This document shows positions 8,447 to 16,717 of a stretch of 64,000 nucleotides of DNA, piece after piece. The position numbers and the translations under genes were made by a program. The notes under the pieces were generated by a model. It did no database searches. It was given only the letters and a program-made list of their open reading frames with translations, and had not been told where the DNA came from. Each line of letters begins with the position of its first letter. Positions within the stretch are counted from its first letter, which is position 1. The stretch is from CAZBQJ01 sp964494085 (GTDB taxonomy: Bacteria > Patescibacteriota > Gracilibacteria > UBA1369): contig CAZBQJ010000003.1 in the NCBI GenBank assembly GCA_964494085.1, positions 1 through 64,000 of the forward strand, written 5' to 3'.

Positions 8447-9323
8447 CTCTGAGGGGCCGTTCCACATATAAAAAGCCTATACATGTCGTCCACATATAGT
8501 CTAATTACAAAAATCCCTGGATATAACATACTAAACACTAGAGTGACCAATTCCAATGGCAACAAATCATGGAGTTACGCATCTTTCAGCTGACAAATTA
8601 TCACAGAGTGAGAACAGGTTAACCGAAAATACTTTAGTAAATTTTATACCCAGAGAAGAGGTTGCTTTTGAAATAAGCCGACAAGAGTTGCCTTGAGGAC
8701 TGCGTGCCAAAAGTTAGGCAAAATGCGCAATCCAAAGGCAACCTTCTCCCTGCGTGTAAATTGGTTTTTGTTTTAAGGTTCAAGACTCCCTAAACCAGTT
8801 AAAGCCCCACGAGAGTAGAAAACACCTCGGAAACCGAAAAGGATCCAAGATCAGAAACTTATCATTGAACATTGCTGCTCGATAACAGTAATTCCCATTA
8901 AATTTTCTTTCTCACATTTTGTCTTGCGACAAAAATACAAGATAAAAGACCTAAAAGCTTTCTCCGAAACTCCTATATTCGGCCTATGGATAACCACCGA
9001 ACTGAATATTCCAGTACTCCGGGAACCTGGTAGACTCACGGAAGCAAATTTCAGGTAACTTTAACTGATTTAAGGAGAGAGTTTGGCTTCAGTATCAAAT
9101 AAGAAAAATAAAATAATGATTATTAGTTGTCTTAAATAGTATTGAAACCAAGCTTCCTCCCTAAATCTCTAACCTCTATTTCAAAAATCATCATAACATA
9201 ATATACTATAAAATCTACCCTGTCAAGTATCTGCATAGAGTTTTTACAAATTGGTTTGAATTATCCAATACTTTCCGTTAAATTTAACGCGCTTTCTTTG
9301 TACAAAGGATAAGCAGTACCCTC
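8430..9323. other. Gene-poor stretch rich in stem-loops
   Basis: Nearly 900 bp without a convincing gene. Stem-loops seen: a long imperfect hairpin between about 8650-8670 (GAAGAGGTTGCTTTTG) and 8735-8755 (CAAAGGCAACCTTCTCC) enclosing a smaller one (GCGTGCC / GGCAAAATGCGC); a perfect 7-bp stem TTTTGTC-TTGC-GACAAAA at 8917-8934; and a long-range pair TTTAAGGAGAGAGTTTGG (about 9069) with CCAAGCTTCCTCCCTAAA (about 9150). Successive open frames on the plus strand (8556-8696, about 8695-8790, about 8825-9055) could also be remains of a broken gene. No match to tmRNA, RNase P RNA or SRP RNA core motifs was recognised. Confidence 0.4.
8556..8696 (+). CDS. Possible small protein (46 aa)
   Basis: ATG to TGA frame with ordinary-looking hydrophilic composition, beginning MATNHGVTHLSADKL. 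There is no recognised domain and no clear ribosome binding site, and its 3' part overlaps one arm of the long hairpin in this stretch. It may be a true small gene, the first fragment of a decayed gene (open frames continue downstream in other phases), or chance. Confidence 0.25.
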   Translation: MATNHGVTHLSADKLSQSENRLTENTLVNFIPREEVAFEISRQELP

Positions 9324-9398
9324 GCCGGGGTAGCTCAGTGGTAGAGCGCAGGTCTGAAGAACCTGGCGTCAGCAGTTCGATTCTGCTCCTCGGCACCA
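9324..9398 (+). tRNA. tRNA-Phe (GAA)
   Basis: Complete cloverleaf: acceptor GCCGGGG/CCTCGGC with one G-T pair, D-arm GCTC-AGTGGTA-GAGC, anticodon stem CAGGT/ACCTG with loop CTGAAGA (anticodon GAA), T-arm AGCAG-TTCGATT-CTGCT, discriminator A and an encoded CCA end. Confidence 0.96.
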
Positions 9399-9419
9399 TT
9401 TTCCCCAAAATTTCATCAG

Positions 9420-9557
9420 ATGATAAAATTTCACTATAAAAAAATCATCGTCCTCACCTTATCATTAAGCCTATTGATTTTGGTCGGTTGCCAGCAGGCC
9501 AGTACTAATATTGCTGATTATACAGAGAAACCGGTCACTCCATCCACTGATAAATAG
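9420..9557 (+). CDS. Small putative lipoprotein (45 aa)
   Basis: ATG to TAG frame starting 22 bp after tRNA-Phe. It has a basic N-terminus (KFHYKK), a hydrophobic core and a lipobox LVGC placing the lipidated cysteine at about residue 24, followed by only about 20 polar residues. The layout is that of a minimal lipoprotein attached to the outer face of the membrane. No family recognised and no function can be assigned. Confidence 0.55.
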   Translation: MIKFHYKKIIVLTLSLSLLILVGCQQASTNIADYTEKPVTPSTDK

Positions 9558-9597
9558 GAAGCTGAGCAAGGTCCATTCTGAGGTTGACAGATTGCGC

Positions 9598-9622
9598 GTC
9601 CCGCATCATAATATGGCGGGAT
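9598..9622 (+). terminator. Possible terminator hairpin after the small lipoprotein
   Basis: TCCCGC (9599-9604) pairs with GCGGGA (9616-9621) around an 11-nt A/T-rich loop. The downstream tract TCTTTGATCT is only moderately T-rich, so this may be a terminator or simply a hairpin between two small genes. Confidence 0.3.
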
Positions 9623-9706
9623 CTTTGATCTGAAATGAAGACACTGGGATTTGATTTCTAGCTTCGTTTCAATTCAGGAAACCTTTTCTCTGGACTAGAG
9701 GTTTTT

Positions 9707-9919
9707 ATGAGTAGGGCAATGGATATGGTGGTGAAAGAACTTGAAAGACGCGGCCATAGTGTCGTTGTCAATGCTGAGGGATTCACCTATGTCAATGGGC
9801 AAAGGATCTCCGAAAGCAAATACGGGACCATCACCATCGGAGATCGGATCATAGGCGAAGGCCGAGGGGCCTGCTCAGTGAAGCGGTGGAGTGAGATCCA
9901 CCACCATCACGCCGAATAG
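9707..9919 (+). CDS. Hypothetical protein (70 aa)
   Basis: Begins MSRAMDMVVKELERRGHSVV and ends with a histidine-rich HHHHAE. Regular helix-then-strand character suggests a small folded soluble domain, with glycines and an NGQRISES turn. There is no recognised family, signal peptide or membrane segment. It lies alone between a small lipoprotein and a DnaQ-like gene. The frame is probably real given its composition, but no role can be proposed. Confidence 0.5.
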   Translation: MSRAMDMVVKELERRGHSVVVNAEGFTYVNGQRISESKYGTITIGDRIIGEGRGACSVKRWSEIHHHHAE

Positions 9920-10036
9920 CCATTTCATCGATTAACTCAGACTGATTCGTCAATCAGTTCCACCAAAACAGGGAGAAAAAATATTCGCTGGCATATGACG
10001 GGCTGGCGAATTTCCAAAGAGATTGTTTATCAATTC

Positions 10037-10065
10037 TTGACTCAGTCTAGGGTTCCCTTTATGAT
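10037..10065 (+). promoter_or_regulatory. Near-consensus promoter for the exonuclease gene
   Basis: TTGACT (10037-10042), 17-bp spacer, TATGAT (10060-10065). Expected start of transcription is near 10072, 16 bp before the ATG at 10088, which excludes the longer upstream in-frame start at 9995. Confidence 0.65.
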
Positions 10066-10087
10066 TGCACACACTAATATTTCCGCC

Positions 10088-10711
10088 ATGCGCATCACTA
10101 TTTTTGATACCGAAACCACTCATTTACCAATTAGAGGGGGAAAATTATCAGACCAGCCGAGCATCATCCAATTTGCCTCTCAGACTTTTCAATTTGATCC
10201 ATTGACCAGCCGCTTTTTCGAAATCAGCCGTTACAATCAACTGATCAAACCTGCTTGCCCGATTTCTGCCGATAGCCTACGCATTACCGGTATCACAGAA
10301 AAAATGGTTTCCACTCAACCGGACTTTGCCCAGGTAGTCGATCAAATCCTGGCTATTTTCCGCAATACCGATTTGGCTGTTGCTCACAACATCAGCTTTG
10401 ATCAGGAAGTACTGGAATTTGAAATGGAAAGGTTGGGCCTGTCTAAAAACTTCCTTCCGATCAATACTTTTGATTCTATGGAGGGAACCAGAGATCTCTG
10501 CAAACTGCCCGGGAAAAGCGGCTATAAAGCCCCCCGTTTAATGGAGTTGCACCAATTTTTACTCAATGAAAGTTTCCCGGAGGCTCATAATGCTGAAAAG
10601 GATGTCGAGGCTTTGGCTCGTTGCCTCAAAGTTTTACTGCAAAATGGTTTGTATAAACCGGTAATCCAATCCGGTAGCGATGCCGTCGCTGAACAAGGGT
10701 CACTTTTCTAA
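10088..10711 (+). CDS. DnaQ-like 3'-5' exonuclease (DEDDh)
   Basis: Cytoplasmic exonuclease of the DEDDh class, 207 residues, related to the proofreading epsilon subunit of DNA polymerase III. Exo I is FDTETT (D and E at about residues 6 and 8), Exo II is in HNISFDQEVLEFE, and Exo III is the HNAEKDVEAL motif with catalytic His and Asp. There is no polymerase, helicase or GIY-YIG domain attached. It could proofread for PolC/DnaE or act as a stand-alone RNase/DNase; the sequence does not separate these. The start is fixed by the promoter just upstream. Confidence 0.85.
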   Translation: MRITIFDTETTHLPIRGGKLSDQPSIIQFASQTFQFDPLTSRFFEISRYNQLIKPACPISADSLRITGITEKMVSTQPDFAQVVDQILAIFRNTDLAVAHNISFDQEVLEFEMERLGLSKNFLPINTFDSMEGTRDLCKLPGKSGYKAPRLMELHQFLLNESFPEAHNAEKDVEALARCLKVLLQNGLYKPVIQSGSDAVAEQGSLF

Positions 10712-10822
10712 ACTTCTTTGCTGATATTTAATTAGAATATTTTCTCAATTCTACACAACTCATTTTTGTAATGGAGCTTCCTGGACAGGTTATAGTTACC
10801 GTAAAACCTAACCAAATCCCGC

Positions 10823-13564
10823 ATGTCCAAGAATCATCACCTACTTACCAAGATATTTCTGACGGCTTATGTTGTCAGTCTTTTACCATCCCCGGCGATC
10901 GCCCAAAGCATTACGGTATTCACCGATGTAAACAGTGACACCAACTATGTCGAAGCCATTTCCTATTTAAAGGATAATCATCTAATCGACGGTTACGACG
11001 ATGGTTCATATGGTCCATCCACCACTATCAATCGTGCCGAATTCGCCAAAATCCTGGTCGGCGCGGTCTCAAATAGCCCTATTATCGGTAAAAACTGTTT
11101 TCCCGATGTTAGAGAAGACTGGTACGCTCCCTATGTCTGTACCGCTAAAACTCTTGGTTTAATTGATGGCTATCCAGATGGTAATTTTAAACCAGCCGAT
11201 CCGGTAAATTTCTCCGAAGCTGCCAAGATGGTAGCAAATGCTTTCCACCTCAACAAAGGCGAAAAAGATCCCGCCCTTTGGTTCAAAGAATACATTGAGG
11301 CTCTGCAGAATGCTAAAGCCATCCCACTCTCTGTTGATTATTTTGACGAAAAAGTCACTCGGGATGAGTTGGCGGAAATAATTTGGAGAATAAAAGCTGA
11401 TATTAAAGATAAATCCAGCCGCACCTATCTGGAATTACAAGGCGACGGCTTGGTCCAAGTGGATTCTTGTGCCGACCTGGAAGCACGATTCAAGGATACT
11501 CAGCGAAATTATGGCGGGCCGATCATCTATGATGATCTGATGATACCATTTCCCGAAGGAGTCAGAGAAACTTCTACAGGTGCGCCTGAACCAACCACAG
11601 CACCGGCTTCGTCCAGCCAGGACAAAGCTGCGCCCAATTATGGTAGCGCCGGATCTTCTACTGATTATTCACATACCAATTTACAAGTAGAAGGGGTGGA
11701 CGAAGCCGACATCATTAAAAATGATGGCAAATATATTTATCTGATCAAAGACAACACGGTCAGAATAATTCTGGCTTATCCGGCCGACCAGATGAAGGAA
11801 ATTATGAATTTCCAACTGGGACCACAAGGCCAGAATTTCTATCCGACCGAGATGTATGTAGATGGCGACAAACTGGTTGTTCTGGGCACTGCTTATCTGA
11901 ATTATCCGCTTCCTTTGATAGAGCCAGCCACTACCACTAGTCCCGATGGAACCACTACCAATGTAGATGCCAAAATCGCCATGCCTATTCGCTATAACTC
12001 CTCCCAATCAAAAGTTTACATAGTAGACATTGCTGACCGTGGTAATCCTAAAGTGATCAGAACTGTAGATTTCGATGGCAGCTACCAGACTTCCCGTCGT
12101 ATCGGTGACAATCTCTATGTAATTATGAATCAATATCCCAATTTCCCTTATTACTACAGAGTAAATCAGCCGATCGACAATTTCTCGGCTTATCTTCCGA
12201 AAATGTCCGATTCTGCCAATGCCAGTCAGGTAGAGGAGGTCGCTCCTTGTAATCAGTATCACATCATGCCCAAGCCTCGCAGCTTTAACTTTATGATCGC
12301 TGCAGCTATCCCACTCAATGATACGACCAAGAAAGTCACGCGCGAAGTAGTGGTCGGCAATAGTGATAACGCTTATGCTTCCACCAGTAATCTCTATGTG
12401 GCCTCCACCGATTGGAGCGGCCCTTATCTTTTCAGCCAAGGTAGCTTTACCAAACTATATCGGTTCTCACTGGCCAATGGTAAAATCAGTTTTAGTGCCG
12501 AAGGACTTGTCCCGGGGACAATTCTCAATCAATTCTCCATGGATGAGTATCTAAACACTTTCCGCATCGCCACAACAGGCAATCAATCCGTAGGTAGCAG
12601 CAGTTATCTGGCCAGCAACCTATTTGTAATGGACTCCGGTCTGAAAACAATCGGTAAAATCGAAAATATCGCCCCAGATGAAAAACTTTATGCCGTGCGT
12701 TTTATGGGACAGCGAGCCTATCTGGTTAGTTTCAAAACAGTTGATCCATTAATGGTTGTCGACCTCAAAGATCCGACCAATCCAAAAATTCTCGGGGAAT
12801 TAAAAATCCCCGGATACAGCGATTATTTACACCCGTACGATGACACCCATATCATCGGTTTCGGCAAAGATGTTGATCCGGCAGAAGCAGCCAAGGATCA
12901 GAACTTCGTCTATTACACTGCTGTAAAGGGCTTCAAAATGGGATTATTCGATGTATCAGATCCGGCCAATCCCCAGGAAGTTGCTCACGAAATCATCGGT
13001 GATCAAGGTACTTATTCTGAACTGCTCAATAATCACAAAGCCTTACTGTTTGATCAGGAAAAAAACTTATTGGCATTCCCCATAACAGTCACCCAGTATC
13101 CAGCAGATGAGCCAATTTGTAGCGACTTTACCTATTCCAGCTGTCCTTCCAGTTGTAAAGCGGTTTGCGTACCGAAATGTACTTTTCAAAATGGTCTGAC
13201 CATTTGTGATCAAACCTGTGAAGGAAGTAATAGCTGCCAGAGTACCAGCTATGTTTATCCGAAACCTGTTTTTTCGGGAGCTTATGTCTATGGTGTTGAT
13301 TTAAAGAAAGGCTTTACCCTCAAAGGAAAGATTACTCATTTGAATAGCGACGAAGTGGCTGACATGCTAAAAAACGGCTATTCTGACTATCAAAAAGCCA
13401 TTCGAAGAATCCTTTATATCGGTGATAATCTCTACACTGTCTCCCAGGGCAAAGTTTTGGCCAATAGTTTGACCAATGCCTTGGCTGAATTATCGGCCAT
13501 TGATCTGGCCGGGACTATTTACAATGTTACTTACGGAAAAGGAGCAGAGCCGGTATCCTCATAA
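10823..13564 (+). CDS. Secreted SLH-domain protein with C-terminal beta-propeller
   Basis: 913 residues. A signal peptide (about 1-27, ending SPAIAQ) is followed by three SLH repeats (about 33-75, 92-135, 148-185; the first two carry clear DGY-D-G-x-F/Y cores, the third is weaker). SLH repeats normally hold proteins to secondary cell-wall polymer. A Pro/Ser/Thr-rich linker leads to a large domain (about 285-905) resembling COG4880, a secreted beta-propeller distantly related to WD40, starting with VEGVDEADIIKNDGKYIY. A cysteine-rich insertion (about 770-815, with some 12 cysteines) interrupts the propeller and is probably disulfide-bonded outside the cell. Likely a surface-layer protein; its ligand is unknown. 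Confidence 0.85.
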   Translation: MSKNHHLLTKIFLTAYVVSLLPSPAIAQSITVFTDVNSDTNYVEAISYLKDNHLIDGYDDGSYGPSTTINRAEFAKILVGAVSNSPIIGKNCFPDVREDWYAPYVCTAKTLGLIDGYPDGNFKPADPVNFSEAAKMVANAFHLNKGEKDPALWFKEYIEALQNAKAIPLSVDYFDEKVTRDELAEIIWRIKADIKDKSSRTYLELQGDGLVQVDSCADLEARFKDTQRNYGGPIIYDDLMIPFPEGVRETSTGAPEPTTAPASSSQDKAAPNYGSAGSSTDYSHTNLQVEGVDEADIIKNDGKYIYLIKDNTVRIILAYPADQMKEIMNFQLGPQGQNFYPTEMYVDGDKLVVLGTAYLNYPLPLIEPATTTSPDGTTTNVDAKIAMPIRYNSSQSKVYIVDIADRGNPKVIRTVDFDGSYQTSRRIGDNLYVIMNQYPNFPYYYRVNQPIDNFSAYLPKMSDSANASQVEEVAPCNQYHIMPKPRSFNFMIAAAIPLNDTTKKVTREVVVGNSDNAYASTSNLYVASTDWSGPYLFSQGSFTKLYRFSLANGKISFSAEGLVPGTILNQFSMDEYLNTFRIATTGNQSVGSSSYLASNLFVMDSGLKTIGKIENIAPDEKLYAVRFMGQRAYLVSFKTVDPLMVVDLKDPTNPKILGELKIPGYSDYLHPYDDTHIIGFGKDVDPAEAAKDQNFVYYTAVKGFKMGLFDVSDPANPQEVAHEIIGDQGTYSELLNNHKALLFDQEKNLLAFPITVTQYPADEPICSDFTYSSCPSSCKAVCVPKCTFQNGLTICDQTCEGSNSCQSTSYVYPKPVFSGAYVYGVDLKKGFTLKGKITHLNSDEVADMLKNGYSDYQKAIRRILYIGDNLYTVSQGKVLANSLTNALAELSAIDLAGTIYNVTYGKGAEPVSS

Positions 13565-13580
13565 AGAATATAAATCATCC

Positions 13581-14699
13581 ATGCTTAAAGCTATACTGAT
13601 TGATTGCCTACCTCTGGAAATGCCCAGAGAAGATGCCGAGTTTCGTCTTTCCGAGGCAGAAAGTCTGATCAAAACATACGGTGGGGTTGTCCTGCTGAAA
13701 ACTTACCAGAAAAAAATCACCCCGGTTTATCAGACCTATATTGGCGCCGGAAAATTGGCGGAGTTACAGGAAGAAGGGGAGCGTCTCGGCGCCAATATTT
13801 TGATCGTCAACAATGAGCTCAAACCCATTCAGACCTATAATCTGAGCGAAATACTCCGTAAATCCAATATCCAGGTTTGGGATCGCATTGATTTAATCCT
13901 GAAAATCTTCCAAAAGCACGCCCAGACCAAGGAAGCTCAGTTGGAAATCGAGTTAGCCAGTTTGCGTCACATGGGACCACGAATCTACGGCATGGGAATG
14001 ATCCTGTCGAGGCAGGGAGGTGGTATCGGTGGACGTGGAATCGGTGAAACCAATACGGAAATCATGAAACGCCATATCGCCGTCCATATCCGTAAGATCG
14101 AAAAGGATTTAGAAAAGGCTCGAGCCAATCGCCAACTCCACCGAGCGGGCAGACGACGCAAAAATTTTTTTACTATCGGTATTGTTGGCTATACCAATGC
14201 CGGGAAATCCAGCTTACTGAATTCTCTGACCGGAAAAGGCGCCTATACCGCCGATGAATTATTTGCCACACTAGATACTCGTGTTGCCAAACTTTATTTG
14301 CCGGAAGCGAAACAACAAGTATTACTTACTGATACTATTGGCTTCATCCAGGATCTTCCTCCCGGTTTGATCAAGTCGTTTCAGTCCACTCTCGATGAAA
14401 CAATTGAAAGTAATTTACTTCTGCATGTAATTGATTTAAGTGATCCGCGCTGGGAATACAAAATCTCTGTTGTAAATGAAGTCTTGGGAAATCTCGACGC
14501 AGTCCACAAGCCGATCATATATGTTTTTAATAAAATCGACCTCTTACCAAAGGATTATGATTTCCGGTCCATTGCCAAAAAATTTGCCCGCTTTCACCCT
14601 TGTTTCACCTCCAGTATCGACCATCGGGGCATGACCGAACTCCGCAACGCTATTCAAGCCAGTTTACCGACTAAAGCAGATCTTCCTCCAGATAAATAA
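13581..14699 (+). CDS. hflX: GTPase HflX
   Basis: Ribosome-associated GTPase that splits stalled or stressed 70S ribosomes. The glycine-rich N-terminal HflX domain (about 1-190, including QGGGIGGRGIGE) is followed by a coiled linker and the G domain: P-loop GYTNAGKS at 203-210, G3 DTIGF, and G4 NKID. Length is 372 residues from ATG 13581, which sits 16 bp after the preceding stop; a longer in-frame start inside the upstream gene is unlikely. Its 3' end overlaps the convergent pgl gene by 29 bp. Confidence 0.93.
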   Translation: MLKAILIDCLPLEMPREDAEFRLSEAESLIKTYGGVVLLKTYQKKITPVYQTYIGAGKLAELQEEGERLGANILIVNNELKPIQTYNLSEILRKSNIQVWDRIDLILKIFQKHAQTKEAQLEIELASLRHMGPRIYGMGMILSRQGGGIGGRGIGETNTEIMKRHIAVHIRKIEKDLEKARANRQLHRAGRRRKNFFTIGIVGYTNAGKSSLLNSLTGKGAYTADELFATLDTRVAKLYLPEAKQQVLLTDTIGFIQDLPPGLIKSFQSTLDETIESNLLLHVIDLSDPRWEYKISVVNEVLGNLDAVHKPIIYVFNKIDLLPKDYDFRSIAKKFARFHPCFTSSIDHRGMTELRNAIQASLPTKADLPPDK

Positions 14700-15363
14700 T
14701 TTTCAGAGCACTGTTTTTCATCAAGATTTTGGCCGGAAATTGGTCAATAGACACAGCCTCATCCTGAAATTTCACCAATAATTCAGCTTTACTCTTCCCC
14801 GCCAGGAGTACCAGGATTTTTTTTGATTTCAATAAATAACTCGGAGATAGCGAGTAGCGTTCTCTAACTTCATTTATTTCCGTTATACTGGCCAGAGTGA
14901 TGCTTTCATCCGACCAATCAGTAAAACCCGGGAAAATCGAGGCGAAATGACCATCTGCACCCACTCCGATTATAGCCAGGTCAAGCCCAGCCGGCGCCAA
15001 ATAGTTAATCGTCTCAGCATAAGCTTTCAGACACGCCGGCTGGGCTAGCTCGGTCTGGAAATCCCAAAGCTGTTTTCCTTCCGACCGTCCTGCAAACAAG
15101 TGATCGACAATCAGCTTATGATTGGATCTTTCCTCAGTCCAGGGCACATTTCTTTCATCCACCAGAAAAAAGTGACTACCATTTAAAAAATCTTCCTGGC
15201 TGGACAAGGCTTGGTATAGACTGACCGGAGTTTTTCCACCGGAAAGTCCCATTAAAAATTTACGATCATTACTGCCGGCTTCCCTAAAACTGCTTAAAAT
15301 TATATCACTCGCTTCCTCCAGCCATTGATCAGCGGTCGAAAAGGTCTTAATTTGCAGGGCCAT
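14671..15363 (-). CDS. pgl: 6-phosphogluconolactonase
   Basis: Hydrolyses 6-phosphogluconolactone, the second step of the oxidative pentose phosphate pathway. It is of the DevB/NagB-like type: LSGGKTPVSLYQ near residue 40, FFLVDERNVPWTEERSNH near 85, and the IGVGADGHFASIFP motif with the catalytic His near 140. The 230 residues are normal for the family. The start overlaps the zwf 3' end by 17 bp, so gnd, zwf and pgl are read as one operon. The last 29 bp overlap the convergent hflX. Confidence 0.92.
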   Translation of the reverse strand: MALQIKTFSTADQWLEEASDIILSSFREAGSNDRKFLMGLSGGKTPVSLYQALSSQEDFLNGSHFFLVDERNVPWTEERSNHKLIVDHLFAGRSEGKQLWDFQTELAQPACLKAYAETINYLAPAGLDLAIIGVGADGHFASIFPGFTDWSDESITLASITEINEVRERYSLSPSYLLKSKKILVLLAGKSKAELLVKFQDEAVSIDQFPAKILMKNSALKIIYLEEDLL

Positions 15364-16717
15364 GGCTACCGGTTTTATAAATTACAGGTTTAATTTCCTG
15401 GTCAGTAATTGTTTTACTCACCGCGTCAATCACTTTCCAGGCCGCCAATATTTCCGGATAACTGAGAAAATAAGTCTTTTCTCCCCGTAATACATCATTA
15501 ATCAAAGTTGCATATGCCCCCAAACAGAAATCGGCCCGACAACCCAATCCTTGATTTAATTCAACAGCCTCATATTGGATCGGGCCTTGTGGATCTTTCA
15601 AAGTAGCTCTTTGTATCAATTTTAAAGTCAGATTTTCTCCAGGCTTCATTTCAAAAACCAATTTATCCGGTTCAGCGGTTTCTGTCTGAAAAGGCATTTT
15701 TTTAAATTCAATGGTAGCCCTGGTTAAATCCTCCGCCAGCCTTTTACCGGTTCTGATTGTCACTGGCACATTGAACCATTCTCTCCGATCGATTTGTAAA
15801 TCAATTTGTGCCCAAGTTTCAGTTTGGCTTCCTTTAGCCACTCCGTCACTGTCCTGATAGCCTTCATATTGACCAATCGATAAATCTGCGCTTTTCCCGG
15901 AAAACCTGATCGCTGAAATAATATTTTGTTTCTCTCTCCGCAAACTTTCCAAAGAGATATTGGCCGGAATTTCCATAGTCATCAGAGAGAGCATTTGGAT
16001 CAAGTGCGATTGAATCATGTCCTTTATCGCACCAACCTGGTCATAGTAACCGACCCTTTTCCCAACTCCTCCTTTTTCCAAGGCTTCAATGGTTATTTTC
16101 GCTATTTCACTTCCTCTGAGCATCAAATTTACGACACTATTTTCCAGACGTAATTTGAGCATGCTCTGAATTGGTCTTTTTCCCAGATAGTGATCTAGTA
16201 AAAAAACATTTTCGTCATCAAAATCTCCGGAAATTAATTTGAATAAATGTTCGGCAGTTTTTCCATTAATGCCAAAGGGCTTTTCCACCACTATTTTCAA
16301 GCTATTGGCCGATAATTTTAAAGTCGCCGCTAAATTCTTTACTAAATCTTCAAAGACCGTTGGAGGAATCGAGAAATAAGCTATAACATCCGACTTCCCC
16401 GTGAAAAGGCGCTGTCCAAATTCCGCCAATTTGTGAAAATCATCGAGATCATCATATTTACCCTGGAAATAATGCAGATGCTCCAATAATCGATCTACTT
16501 CTTCCGGACTTTCACCGAATTTTCTTTTCACACTTTCTCTAAACATTTCTCTAAATTCCTCTTCAGCGACTTCTGATCTGCCATAACCAATGATTTGAAA
16601 ATTTTCCGGCAATTGGCCCTGCCAAAACAGTTCATATAAGGCGGGAAAAAGCATCAACGAGGCCAAATCTCCGGTTGCTCCAAAAATAATAATTTGTAAA
16701 TTGTTTTTCGTCATCAT
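15347..16717 (-). CDS. zwf: Glucose-6-phosphate 1-dehydrogenase
   Basis: Oxidises glucose-6-phosphate to the lactone with reduction of NADP. Visible are the nucleotide-binding GATGDLA (about residues 13-19), EKPFG (146-150) and the active-site DHYLGK (175-180). About 456 residues, a little shorter than E. coli Zwf. The ATG at 16717 overlaps the gnd stop (ATGA), which argues for translational coupling and against the upstream TTG. Genes follow the order gnd-zwf-pgl, so the whole oxidative branch is transcribed together. Confidence 0.94.
   Translation of the reverse strand: MMTKNNLQIIIFGATGDLASLMLFPALYELFWQGQLPENFQIIGYGRSEVAEEEFREMFRESVKRKFGESPEEVDRLLEHLHYFQGKYDDLDDFHKLAEFGQRLFTGKSDVIAYFSIPPTVFEDLVKNLAATLKLSANSLKIVVEKPFGINGKTAEHLFKLISGDFDDENVFLLDHYLGKRPIQSMLKLRLENSVVNLMLRGSEIAKITIEALEKGGVGKRVGYYDQVGAIKDMIQSHLIQMLSLMTMEIPANISLESLRREKQNIISAIRFSGKSADLSIGQYEGYQDSDGVAKGSQTETWAQIDLQIDRREWFNVPVTIRTGKRLAEDLTRATIEFKKMPFQTETAEPDKLVFEMKPGENLTLKLIQRATLKDPQGPIQYEAVELNQGLGCRADFCLGAYATLINDVLRGEKTYFLSYPEILAAWKVIDAVSKTITDQEIKPVIYKTGSHGPAN

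Noticed and set aside
8610..8800. 6S RNA or tmRNA identity for the long hairpin
   Set aside because: A 6S-like long stem can be drawn, but no conserved bubble sequence, tag frame or tRNA-like ends could be recognised.
8851..9039. 62-codon frame on the minus strand in the gene-poor stretch
   Set aside because: No recognised domain, alternative start only, and an equally long open frame lies opposite on the plus strand, so neither is convincing.
13476..13580. Longer HflX start inside the propeller gene
   Set aside because: The ATG at 13581 gives a standard HflX N-terminus; the upstream part is a shadow of the preceding gene.
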